In this document: piece after piece, positions 45,463 through 52,569 of the stretch
Numbering within the stretch: position 1 is the first letter of the stretch
Layout: every line of letters starts with the position of its first letter
Assembly: GCF_964199965.1 (NCBI RefSeq)
Contig: NZ_CAXMZT010000002.1
Coordinates: 186,001-250,000 of the forward strand
Direction: 5' to 3'
Length of the DNA: 64,000 bases
Source: JAFIFT01 sp020051095
GTDB taxonomy: Bacteria > Pseudomonadota > Gammaproteobacteria > Legionellales > Legionellaceae
Translations under genes and position numbers: made by a program
The notes under the pieces: generated by a model
The model's input: only the letters and a program-made list of their open reading frames with translations
Told to the model about the DNA's origin: nothing
Databases searched by the model: none

Positions 45463-46367
45463 GGCAGTTGCCCCTTAAATTCAACAAAGAAATTGAAACT
45501 GCCATCAAAAACAAGCAACCTATTGTGGCGCTTGAATCCACCATAATCTCCCATGGCATGCCTTATCCTGATAATATTGAGTGTGCACAAACGGTTGAAA
45601 ACATCATTCGAAAACAAGGCGCGACTCCTGCAACGATTGCCCTTCATGATGGCCATATCCACATCGGTATCGATGAAAAATTAATGACGCACCTGGCAAA
45701 CAGTGACGAAGTACTAAAAGCTTCACGACGTGATTTGGCATTTATCATCAGCCAAAGGTTAACGGCTAGCACAACCGTCGCTGCAACCATGTATTGCGCT
45801 CACTTAGCCAATATATCGATTTTTGTGACTGGCGGCATCGGTGGCGTTCATCCAAAAGTGAGTGAACATTTTGATATTTCAGCGGATATCATTGAACTCG
45901 CCACAACACCCGTAGCCGTTGTATGTTCCGGTGCAAAATCTATTTTAGACCTACCTAAAACTTTGGAGATGCTTGAAACGCATGGTGTCCCGGTTGTGGG
46001 GTACCAAACGGATGAATTTCCCGCCTTTTATAGTCACTCGAGTGGCATCTCGCTTGTCCATCGACTCGATTCAGTTAACGAAATTGCCAAAATGCTTATC
46101 ACGCAACACCACCTTGGCCTAACAAATGGTATCGTCGTTGCCAACCCAATTCCCAAAAATGCAGAGATCCCAGACGATAAACTAATCCCAATTATTGAGC
46201 AAGCACACCAAGAAGCCCACCACATTAATGGCAAATCAATCACCCCTTTTCTACTCAAACGAATTGCTGAGTTAACAGAAGGCCAAAGCTTAAAAGCAAA
46301 TATTGAATTAATTAAAAACAATGCCGAACTTGGCGCTAACATTGCAACAGCAATGAAGGCATTTTAA
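45459..46367 (+). CDS. psuG: Pseudouridine-5'-phosphate glycosidase
   Basis: 302 residues. Cleaves pseudouridine 5'-phosphate to uracil and ribose 5-phosphate. The conserved IVALESTIISHGMPYPDN near the N-terminus holds the catalytic Glu. SRRDLAFIIS, GTASTTVAATM-like TASTTVAATMYCA, VTGGIGGVHP and the YQTDEFPAFY patch complete the active site. In most bacteria it is next to psuK and a transporter, which are missing here. It ends 127 nt before tRNA-Phe, the integration target of the islands. Confidence 0.93.
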   Translation: MRQLPLKFNKEIETAIKNKQPIVALESTIISHGMPYPDNIECAQTVENIIRKQGATPATIALHDGHIHIGIDEKLMTHLANSDEVLKASRRDLAFIISQRLTASTTVAATMYCAHLANISIFVTGGIGGVHPKVSEHFDISADIIELATTPVAVVCSGAKSILDLPKTLEMLETHGVPVVGYQTDEFPAFYSHSSGISLVHRLDSVNEIAKMLITQHHLGLTNGIVVANPIPKNAEIPDDKLIPIIEQAHQEAHHINGKSITPFLLKRIAELTEGQSLKANIELIKNNAELGANIATAMKAF

Positions 46368-46455
46368 GGATCGAGACAACAACACGAAATATAACCTAGT
46401 TGATCGCAAATCAAACTATCCACCAAAAAAACCAGAAAAATTTCCCCACTCACTA

Positions 46456-46484
46456 TTGACTCCACAATCATTTCAGCGTTTAAT
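46456..46484 (+). promoter_or_regulatory. tRNA-Phe promoter
   Basis: TTGACT (46456-46461) and TTTAAT (46479-46484) are one mismatch each from consensus, with an ideal 17-bp spacing. The mature tRNA starts 10 nt after the -10. A G+C-rich discriminator (AGCACGCG) lies between, typical of stringently controlled stable RNA promoters. Confidence 0.75.
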
Positions 46485-46494
46485 AGCACGCGTT

Positions 46495-46570
46495 GGCCAG
46501 ATAGCTCAGTTGGTAGAGCAAAGGACTGAAAATCCTTGTGTCGACAGTTCGATTCTGTCTCTGGCCACCA
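46495..46570 (+). tRNA. tRNA-Phe (anticodon GAA)
   Basis: 76 nt including an encoded CCA. Acceptor arms GGCCAGA and TCTGGCC pair perfectly. The D arm is GCTCAGTTGGTAGAGC. The anticodon stem GGACT/AATCC region has loop CTGAAAA with GAA at 46528-46530. The T arm is GACAG-TTCGATT-CTGTC. The 3' half is duplicated at 58,949 and 61,000, so it is an integrase attachment site. Confidence 0.95.
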
Positions 46571-46581
46571 TTCAAATCAAT
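46526..46581 (+). repeat. att copy 1: 3' part of tRNA-Phe plus 11 bp
   Basis: 56 bp from the anticodon loop through CCA into TTCAAATCAAT. It is repeated without a mismatch at 58949-59004. The intact tRNA here shows that elements entered downstream and restored the gene. Confidence 0.9.
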
Positions 46582-46629
46582 TTTCAACTTAATCCCGCAA
46601 AACAATGCGACTCAGCAATAATGAAATGA

Positions 46630-47048
46630 TGGCTAATCGATTATAAAATTGAAGCCTTAGGTGCTGCATTTTCCCCAGAGCTGGAAAAAGAAGCGCTAGA
46701 TGAAATTAATGATGACAATGTTAATAAAAACAGATGGGTTTTATATGATAAAAACAACCCAGTAGCTCTTTGTGGGTTTAACGCTCATTTGCCAGATATC
46801 GTTCAGATTGGCCCAGTATATACGCCGCCATCATTGAGCAATAAGGGATATGCAAAAGTCATTGTGGCTCTCTGCTTAAATCAAGAAAAAAAAACGGCTT
46901 AAATAAGGCAATCCTTTTTACCAATAACCCTGCTGCATCCAATGTATATCAATCGCTAGGTTTTCAAATCATTGGACAGTTTCGCTTAGCTATTTTAAAA
47001 ATAGCCAGTATCGTTATAACATTAATATTATTAATTTCTCGCTTCTAA
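46630..47048 (+). pseudogene. GNAT acetyltransferase, frameshifted and 5' truncated
   Basis: Frame 1 from about 46630 reads DYKIEALGAAFSPELEKEAL, then a GNAT core with VQIGPVYTPPSLSNKGYAKVI and ends in a stop right after a run of nine A (46886-46894). Adding one A restores the frame into GLNKAILFTNNPAASNVYQS followed by LGFQIIGQFRLAIL. That is the C-terminal GNAT motif, ending at 47048. No start codon with the N-terminal strand is seen before 46630 (stop at 46627). The loss is therefore by homopolymer slippage plus 5' truncation at the att end. Confidence 0.75.
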
Positions 47049-47058
47049 TTTCACCTAA

Positions 47059-47589
47059 ATGACTGACTTTTTAAAAATCAAACGCTTAACCATTCGTTTT
47101 ACCGATCCAAGCCATTTTGAAGATATTCTAAAGCTGCGCTCGGATCCTGACGTGCAACGTTTCACCACTCAAGGACCACAATCACTTCAAGATGTAGAAC
47201 GGTTTATGGAAAGTATACTTCCCTATCAACAAAAACATGGACATGGCATGGCTTCTGTGTTTTTAAGTGATAGTGGTAAATTTATAGGTCAGGCAGGTAT
47301 ATTTCACATTGGTCACTATGATTTACAGCATGAAATTGAGATTGGCTACCGTTTCCACAAAAAGTACTGGGGAAACGGGTACGCTACGGAAGTAACAAAG
47401 GCACTGATTGATTGGGGGTTTAAACACTTAAACATTGATACCATTGTTTCATTTGTTGAGAAGGAGAATCTCGCTTCAAAACGAGTGCTTGAAAAATGTG
47501 GTTTTCAATTCATTGGATTAGAGCAATGTTATTATGGACTTCTTGAAAGATATGAAGTTCACAAACCTGAAAAGGTAAAAAATCGATGA
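47059..47589 (+). CDS. RimJ/RimL-type GNAT acetyltransferase
   Basis: 176 residues. Opening LKIKRLTIRFTDPSHFEDIL, central EIEIGYRFHKKYWGNGYATEV (acetyl-CoA pyrophosphate loop, with GNGYATE) and ASKRVLEKCGFQFIG are all typical of the RimJ/RimL branch, which includes ribosomal-protein and drug acetyltransferases. The substrate is unknown. It overlaps the start of the truncated phosphotransferase remnant by 4 nt (ATGA), suggesting an ancient operon. Confidence 0.88.
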   Translation: MTDFLKIKRLTIRFTDPSHFEDILKLRSDPDVQRFTTQGPQSLQDVERFMESILPYQQKHGHGMASVFLSDSGKFIGQAGIFHIGHYDLQHEIEIGYRFHKKYWGNGYATEVTKALIDWGFKHLNIDTIVSFVEKENLASKRVLEKCGFQFIGLEQCYYGLLERYEVHKPEKVKNR

Positions 47590-47756
47590 TTTCTTTTGAG
47601 CAGAATATTCTTACAATCTATGGTAAAAAAGGACAAGAGTGGCTAAATAAATTACCTTCTATCCTCGCTAATTTAATTAATCAAAATGGCCTTAGTCAAC
47701 TTAAGCCAGTAGAAAATATGAGCTTTAATTATGTTGAGAAAGGAAAAAATATTTAG
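47586..47756 (+). pseudogene. N-terminal fragment of an APH(6)/hydroxyurea-kinase-type phosphotransferase
   Basis: Only 56 residues. The line GQEWLNKLPSILANLINQNG followed by LKPVENMSFNYVEKG matches the opening of aminoglycoside/hydroxyurea kinases (W-x-L-x-LP, then LS[YF]NYV). The catalytic loop and the rest are gone, and the frame ends at 47756. The break point abuts the convergent nucleotidyltransferase remnant, so a deletion joined two broken genes. Confidence 0.6.
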
Positions 47757-47757
47757 G

Positions 47758-48044
47758 CTATTCAACTAATTTTATTAATTTGTTGGGATCATCGAAATTT
47801 ATCAATGCTGACCTTGCATTAATTTGATCAACTATAAAATCTGCACAAGGCTTGATGAGCAATTCAATATCATCCCAGTGCTCATTTTCGGCACTAATAC
47901 AACGTCACTATATTTTTGCAGCCCACCCACAAGAGATGAACCATAAAGGTACACTCCTAAAAGATCGGGTCCTAAAATCATTTTCAACAATTCCAGGCTG
48001 TCTTCAAGTTGTTGCTTCATTTCATGGCTATCAACGTATGTCAT
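47758..48044 (-). pseudogene. Nucleotidyltransferase remnant (AadA-like start), frameshifted
   Basis: Read on the minus strand, the first frame gives LLGVYLYGSSLVGGLQKYSDV, the GSxxxG...SD nucleotidyltransferase signature of streptomycin/spectinomycin adenylyltransferases, then runs into a stop. Near 47890 a shift of frame continues as ENEHWDDIELLIKPCADFIV and then DQINARSALINFDDPNKLIK, stopping at 47758. Only the first part is recognisably AadA-like. The tail may be another gene's end fused by deletion. Confidence 0.5.
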
Positions 48045-48182
48045 AGGGTTTACTGAGTTATCTAATGGAGTTGGTATGTTATCAGATATGGAGGAAATGC
48101 TAAAAATTATCTATTAATCCCTGTTTGTTCCTCATGTATACTTGATGCATAAAACCAAAAACTTATTAATTCAACAGAAGAA

Positions 48183-49235
48183 ATGAATAATACTGAAAAT
48201 TTGCGAATAGAAAAATACAATTCGATCTCTAATACTCTGGCCTGCTTAAGCAATAAACAATTGCAGCATGCTTTATCAGAAGGCACATCAAAGCATAAAG
48301 GTATTGGAGGCTCTTCTGTTGAAATAGAAGTTGATAATGCTCCTATTTTTGTTAAAAAAGTTCCAATATCGGATTTTGAATTAAAGCCTGACAACTATAT
48401 GTCAACGGCAAATATATTCAAATTACCTATGTGCTACCAATATGGAATAGGCTCAGCTGGTTTTGGCGCATGGCGAGAACTCGCTGCTCACATTATGACG
48501 ACGAACTGGGTAATTACTAGAAAGTGTCCAAACTTCCCTATTATGTACCACTGGCGCATCATTCCTGACTCAATCAACAAAGAGGATTTGTCGTATTGGG
48601 ATTCCCAAGATAATTACTTCGCTACCTGGGAAAATAATCAACAAATCAAATGTCGCATCGATAACTTAAATCAAGCAAACACCAGCGTTTTGTTATTCCT
48701 GGAACACTTCCCTAAAAATTTATATCAACATCTTAATGAGATACTTACAACAGACAAATCAAATAATGACGTAAGCAAGCATCTGAATCGGATAAGTAGT
48801 TCATTTGAAAATGTCTTGGATTTTATGAAAGCAAACAATTTTCTCCATATGGACGCCCACTTTTGGAACGTTTTAGCAGATGATGAGAATATTTACCTGA
48901 GTGATTTTGGACTTGCGATATCTGAGAGGTTTGATTTATCAACCACCGAAAAGCATTTTTTTGAAGACCATAAAAATTATGATAGATGCAGTTTTTCAGT
49001 CAATTTGCTTCATGGCATTTTAACCAGCTATCTGGGAAATACAAATTGGGATCAAACTCTGAACGATTACATTAATAAAAAACTCAATGTTGATATGACA
49101 AATGAAGTTAAAATGTTATTGTCCAAACATGTCGCGGTTGCCGAGGAAATGCATACATTCTATAGAGAAGTTCAAATGGATAAATCTTCGCCATATCCCA
49201 CACATAAACTTGAGAAGTTACTTGAGCAAAAGTGA
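48183..49235 (+). CDS. Eukaryotic-like protein kinase fold protein
   Basis: 350 residues. A glycine-rich stretch (HKGIGGSSVEIEVD) leads to a candidate ATP-binding Lys pair in IFVKKVPIS. The catalytic loop is FLHMDAHFWNVLAD (H-x-D-x4-N with HMD for HRD), followed by the metal-binding DFG in LSDFGLAISERF. This is a complete set of kinase motifs, in the style of kinases found in Legionella and in some antibiotic-kinase-related proteins. Whether it phosphorylates protein or a small molecule is unknown. The next gene overlaps or follows it directly. Confidence 0.75.
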   Translation: MNNTENLRIEKYNSISNTLACLSNKQLQHALSEGTSKHKGIGGSSVEIEVDNAPIFVKKVPISDFELKPDNYMSTANIFKLPMCYQYGIGSAGFGAWRELAAHIMTTNWVITRKCPNFPIMYHWRIIPDSINKEDLSYWDSQDNYFATWENNQQIKCRIDNLNQANTSVLLFLEHFPKNLYQHLNEILTTDKSNNDVSKHLNRISSSFENVLDFMKANNFLHMDAHFWNVLADDENIYLSDFGLAISERFDLSTTEKHFFEDHKNYDRCSFSVNLLHGILTSYLGNTNWDQTLNDYINKKLNVDMTNEVKMLLSKHVAVAEEMHTFYREVQMDKSSPYPTHKLEKLLEQK

Positions 49236-49243
49236 GGATATCT

Positions 49244-49660
49244 GTGAAAAATAAAATAGAGTATATAAGCCATCCATCTCCTTCAGAGATCGACATGCTT
49301 ACACAAAAAATCAATCAAGAAACAGCTGAATTTGGTGAAGCACATCCTTTTGCATTTTTTATCCGCGATGATGAAGAGAATATAATTGCTGGTGCTAACG
49401 GTTTTGTAATTTATGGAACAGTTTATACCGACCAACTTTGGGTAGATCCAAATTACAGAAATCAAGGACTAGCCAGAAAACTTATGGATAAGGTAGATGA
49501 ACTTGGAAAACTGGAAGGATGTAAAGTAGCCACTATTCAAACCATGAGTTTTCAAAAGGCTGCAACGTTCTATAAAAATCTTGGTTATGTGCAAGATTTT
49601 AAGCGTTATGGTTATGTAGATAATAGCTACTGTATATTTATGCGGAAAGAACTGGAATAA
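49244..49660 (+). CDS. GNAT acetyltransferase
   Basis: 138 residues. The GTG start at 49244 is preceded by GAGGA at a good distance. An earlier GTG at 49232 overlaps the kinase stop and lacks such a site. Core motifs are TDQLWVDPNYRNQGLARKLM (acetyl-CoA loop RNQGLA) and FQKAATFYKNLGYVQDF. It is similar in style to the second domain of the tandem GNAT at 54.1 kb (DDIWVDSAYRNQGYGKQLL), so the two may be related copies. Confidence 0.88.
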   Translation: MKNKIEYISHPSPSEIDMLTQKINQETAEFGEAHPFAFFIRDDEENIIAGANGFVIYGTVYTDQLWVDPNYRNQGLARKLMDKVDELGKLEGCKVATIQTMSFQKAATFYKNLGYVQDFKRYGYVDNSYCIFMRKELE

Positions 49661-49708
49661 CAAGTTATAGTAACTTACAACAACGCTTCCTAATAAGGCT
49701 TACATTTA

Positions 49709-50230
49709 CTAATCTTGTTTGTCAAGAATGCATACAATATTATCTGGATAATTGTCTATGATAAATTTCAATTTATCATTTTCTAAATCCAGTCTTACTT
49801 CATAATTAGTTACAAAACTGTAGATAGTATGATCTTCAGTTACCCTTTCTATGCTATAAAATGATAAATCTATTCTTCCCTGACCCACCCATAATGCTGA
49901 ACTTAAAGAATGCTCAGCACCATGCAAAGTACTAACAATTTTTGATTTAACCTGATTAATAGGAAATTTTAAACTCTCTTCATTTTTATTAGTACTCTCA
50001 GCATCTGCCAAGATAATATTTTTGTCAGTTTGAGTAATCTTTAAAGCTAATTTTTCTAGTGGCTTATCGCATGTCCCAACCCATAAGCCTGAAAAGTCGT
50101 GAGGGTTATTTGAGTTTTCTACAAAAGTTTGATGTTTTGACTTCATTAGCCGATCTTTAAGAAATCCTTTTGCATAAATAGGCATGCTTACTAGAAGAAA
50201 TGATGTTAGCAGGGCCGCTTTTTTGTTCAT
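49709..50230 (-). CDS. Exported protein of unknown function
   Basis: 173 residues. The signal peptide is NKKAALLTSFLLVSMPIYA before KGFLKDRL. The rest is a lipocalin-like alternation of strands starting with DFSGLWVGTCDKPLEKLAL. Only two Cys are present, one after GLWVGT and one near the end (IVCILD). I do not recognise the family. It is one of three minus-strand genes with an intact frame in the island and has no partner. Confidence 0.6.
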   Translation of the reverse strand: MNKKAALLTSFLLVSMPIYAKGFLKDRLMKSKHQTFVENSNNPHDFSGLWVGTCDKPLEKLALKITQTDKNIILADAESTNKNEESLKFPINQVKSKIVSTLHGAEHSLSSALWVGQGRIDLSFYSIERVTEDHTIYSFVTNYEVRLDLENDKLKFIIDNYPDNIVCILDKQD

Positions 50231-50324
50231 AGTTACTTTACCTTTTTATGATTAAAGCCGGCATAGTATATTAGAGTTTTCTATATACTTCTATGGCTTT
50301 TTTTACTACTGAAAACTATATTCT

Positions 50325-50486
50325 GCGTCACTGCAATTTATGTGCAGTGACGCATGAAACCATCCTTGATTTTACTCAGTAAAATCAACACATTCCGCGC
50401 TTTTGTTCAAAGGCGCTCAACGCGTTTGAACAAAAAACCCACGCTAAATCCTTGCGCAGCAAGCACCGATTTGATAGCTTTTAATT
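50325..50486 (+). ncRNA. Array of hairpins upstream of hammerhead 1
   Basis: Four successive hairpins: GCGTCACTGCA/TGCAGTGACGC (50325-50353, perfect 11 bp), GATTTTAC/GTAAAATC (50368-50386), TTTTGTTCAAA/TTTGAACAAAA with an inner GCG/CGC (50401-50435), and CTTGC/GCAAG (about 50450-50463). No reading frame is convincing. Together with the ribozyme and pseudoknot they fill the 50231-50648 gap. They may be leader RNA, attC-like DNA folds or both. Confidence 0.55.
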
Positions 50487-50537
50487 AGCACAGCTGATGA
50501 GCCTTTAAAGGCGAAACCGTATACAAGGTCTTGTGCT
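50487..50537 (+). ncRNA. Hammerhead ribozyme 1 (type I)
   Basis: The core CTGATGA (50494-50500) is followed by stem II GCCT/AGGC (50501-50512), then GAA (50513-50515). Stem III is ACC/GGT (50516-50518 with 50527-50529, 8-nt loop), then C50530. Stem I pairs 50487-50493 (AGCACAG) with 50531-50537 (TTGTGCT): seven pairs including one G-U. All invariant hammerhead positions (C3 U4 G5 A6, G8 A9, G12 A13 A14, A15.1-U16.1, H17) are met. Predicted cleavage is between 50530 and 50531 (GUC). Stem I is open-ended, so this is type I. Confidence 0.87.
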
Positions 50538-50538
50538 T

Positions 50539-50583
50539 AGCCACCCCGATCCCTAACCCTGTGGCTGGACGTTCAGTCGGGAT
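50539..50583 (+). ncRNA. H-type pseudoknot motif after hammerhead 1
   Basis: AGCCAC (50539-50544) pairs with GTGGCT (50561-50566), and ATCCC (50549-50553) pairs with GGGAT (50579-50583), interleaved. The intervening CCCTAACC and GGACGTTCAG are nearly the same in the second copy at 52485-52531. Both stems are kept there by compensatory changes, so the structure is real. Function is unknown. Confidence 0.75.
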
Positions 50584-50648
50584 ACCCTTCACGGATACTT
50601 GCCATTCGGCAGAACTGCAACCAAGCAACAAACAAATGCGCGGGAATA

Positions 50649-51557
50649 ATGATGATTAATTATCAACAGACACTCAAAGGATTACGGGCTTACAAACAAA
50701 TTGAACTCAACAACGAGAAGAACCTTCAGTTTTTCCTTGATAAACACAGTACCAAAGAAGGTACCTGGGGACACTTAACTGTGCATGAAGGTACGATTGA
50801 ATTTGTTTTTCTGGATGGAGAAGGTAATCAACTCTCCCATCATACCTTAAACTCAAAATTACCTTCTCTGATAATTCCGCCTGCTTCATGGCATAAAATT
50901 GCCTCAACAAGTACCGATTTCAAAGCAACCTTGCAGTTTTACTGCCAATCGCATCGCTTTTTTGAGAAAAAATACCACCAGGGGGCTATGCATCATGACT
51001 TATGGACCATTTATCAAACCTATCTGCAAGGCCGAGAGAAAATGTCGATATTAGATGTTGGCTGCGGTTCAGGCCGAAATCCATTATATTTCTCCTTACC
51101 TGGGCACGATGTTATTGGCTTAGATAAAAATAAAGATGCTATCGAAAATATTCGCCATATTGCAGCACAAGAACAATTATCGAATATTGAAGCACTTGTC
51201 TGTGATTTAAACCAACCTCTTACAATCAAAGATAAATCATTCGATTTTATTTACTCTACCGTGGCCATTCAGTTTTTAAATCGGTCCAGCATTAAGCCTT
51301 TACTGACAAAGCTGCAATCGCTCACTGCTTTAGGAGGTATGCATTTTTTTGTTTTCCCCATCAAAGCAGAACCCTATAACTATCCTGAAAGTTTTACTTA
51401 TCTACCAGAACCAAATGAACTCTATCATTTTTATCAAGACAGTGGCTGGTCTATTTTGGAATATAAGGAAAAGCCAGGCCAACTACATAAACTGGATGAA
51501 ACTGGCAAGCCCAAACAAGGCATCTTTGGACAGTTGCTTGCTCAGAAGTACTTTTAA
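50649..51557 (+). CDS. tehB: TehB-type SAM-dependent methyltransferase with N-terminal DUF1971 domain
   Basis: 302 residues. The N-terminal 95 or so form a YeaR/TehB-like cupin domain (GTWGHLTVHEGTIEFVFLDG ... IIPPASWHKI). From about 115 a methyltransferase follows, with motif I ILDVGCGSGRNPLYF (134 onward), then VIGLDKNKDAI and FDFIYSTVAIQFL. This two-domain build is that of long TehB proteins (Haemophilus type), linked to tellurite resistance. Other toxic small molecules are possible. The ATG (50649 or 50652) follows CGCGGGAATA. It lies 119 nt after the predicted hammerhead cleavage site and is followed by the nitroreductase gene. Confidence 0.85.
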   Translation: MMINYQQTLKGLRAYKQIELNNEKNLQFFLDKHSTKEGTWGHLTVHEGTIEFVFLDGEGNQLSHHTLNSKLPSLIIPPASWHKIASTSTDFKATLQFYCQSHRFFEKKYHQGAMHHDLWTIYQTYLQGREKMSILDVGCGSGRNPLYFSLPGHDVIGLDKNKDAIENIRHIAAQEQLSNIEALVCDLNQPLTIKDKSFDFIYSTVAIQFLNRSSIKPLLTKLQSLTALGGMHFFVFPIKAEPYNYPESFTYLPEPNELYHFYQDSGWSILEYKEKPGQLHKLDETGKPKQGIFGQLLAQKYF

Positions 51558-51608
51558 AGCTTCAATCGATAACTAATGAAGAAGTAAATACAAACGAGGA
51601 TTATTGAT

Positions 51609-52298
51609 ATGGATATTTTAGAATTAATTAAACAAAGGCGTGCTGTTCGCGATTTTACTGATAAAGCATTAAGAGAGAAGGATATTGAAACCATTCTTCA
51701 AGCCGGTCAATATGCGCCAAGCCCCTTAAATTCACAACCCTGGCATTTTACACTGGTTCGTAACAAAGAAACTCTGAGCACACTGGCTGAAAAAGCTCAG
51801 CATGCTTCATTTCTCTCCCAAGCACAGCTTTTAATTATCGTGACTGTTGATACAGGCATTGAGATTGATGCATGGCTAAAACAACATAACCAGCACTTAT
51901 ACAGCGGGGCTGCTGCTATGCAAAATATGTGGCTGGCAGCTATTGCTCTCGATATAGGTTGTTGCTGGGTTACCCTGGATGAGGCGTTTACCAAAGCACA
52001 AATTTCAATTCCCGAAGAACATACCATCATCAGTGGTCTTGTTTTGGGATACCCTAAAGAACCGCTCAAAGACCATGCCGATGAAGACAGGAAAGCCCTC
52101 CCCTCATTAATTTCTCTTGAACAGTTTAATCTCCATGGTAACTGCAAAACAGAAAGCTGTTACACCTGTCTTAAACAGGTTCCAAAATCAGCGGCCAATT
52201 CGTTTGAGGGTGATGATTATGTCCGATATTTTTGTGGTAACGATTGTTATGCTGAATGGAAAAAACAAACTCAGAAATGGCTTGATGAAGACAACTGA
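51609..52298 (+). CDS. Nitroreductase-family protein with C-terminal zinc-ribbon-like (DUF3330-type) tail
   Basis: 229 residues. The first 175 are a nitroreductase fold with the FMN-binding KQRRAVRDFTDK opening, YAPSPLNSQPWHF, and GAAAMQNMWLAAIALDIGCC. The last 50 add Cys pairs CYTC and CGNDC around EGDDYVRYF, resembling the DUF3330 zinc-binding domain found on mobile elements. I do not recall this fusion as common. The ATG follows GAGGATTATTGAT. It forms a pair with tehB and ends 132 nt before hammerhead 2. Confidence 0.85.
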   Translation: MDILELIKQRRAVRDFTDKALREKDIETILQAGQYAPSPLNSQPWHFTLVRNKETLSTLAEKAQHASFLSQAQLLIIVTVDTGIEIDAWLKQHNQHLYSGAAAMQNMWLAAIALDIGCCWVTLDEAFTKAQISIPEEHTIISGLVLGYPKEPLKDHADEDRKALPSLISLEQFNLHGNCKTESCYTCLKQVPKSAANSFEGDDYVRYFCGNDCYAEWKKQTQKWLDEDN

Positions 52299-52430
52299 CA
52301 ATCGCGTTTATTACGCAAGATAAAGTCCTCAGAATATCAGCAAGACAATTACAGTAACAATCAATAACACTTGATATCAATTAGAACAACCTGTTGAATT
52401 AATTTCTGTCATTGATAAACTGAAATGGAA

Positions 52431-52480
52431 AGTAACTGATGAGCCAGTGTAAGCCTGGCGAAACCTTCCGAGGTCTTACT
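52431..52480 (+). ncRNA. Hammerhead ribozyme 2 (type I)
   Basis: The core CTGATGA (52436-52442) is followed by stem II GCCAG/CTGGC (52443-52447 with 52455-52459), then GAA (52460-52462). Stem III is ACC/GGT (52463-52465 with 52472-52474, 6-nt loop), then C52475. Stem I is AGTAA/TTACT (52431-52435 with 52476-52480). Stems I and II differ fully in sequence from hammerhead 1 yet pair, while the core and the ACC/GGT pairs are the same. Predicted cleavage lies between 52475 and 52476. Confidence 0.86.
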
Positions 52481-52484
52481 ATAA

Positions 52485-52531
52485 AGCCACCTTCTTTCCC
52501 TAATCCCGTGGTTGAGCGTTCAGCAGGGAAA
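52485..52531 (+). ncRNA. H-type pseudoknot motif after hammerhead 2
   Basis: AGCCAC (52485-52490) pairs with GTGGTT (52508-52513), and TTTCCC (52495-52500) with GGGAAA (52526-52531). Compared with copy 1, ATCCC/GGGAT has become TTCCC/GGGAA, a compensatory change, and one G-C became G-U. CCCTAATCC and GAGCGTTCAG are conserved single-stranded parts. Confidence 0.75.
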
Positions 52532-52569
52532 AATATCTTATATGGAAAACAAGATTTTCACGGACAGTT

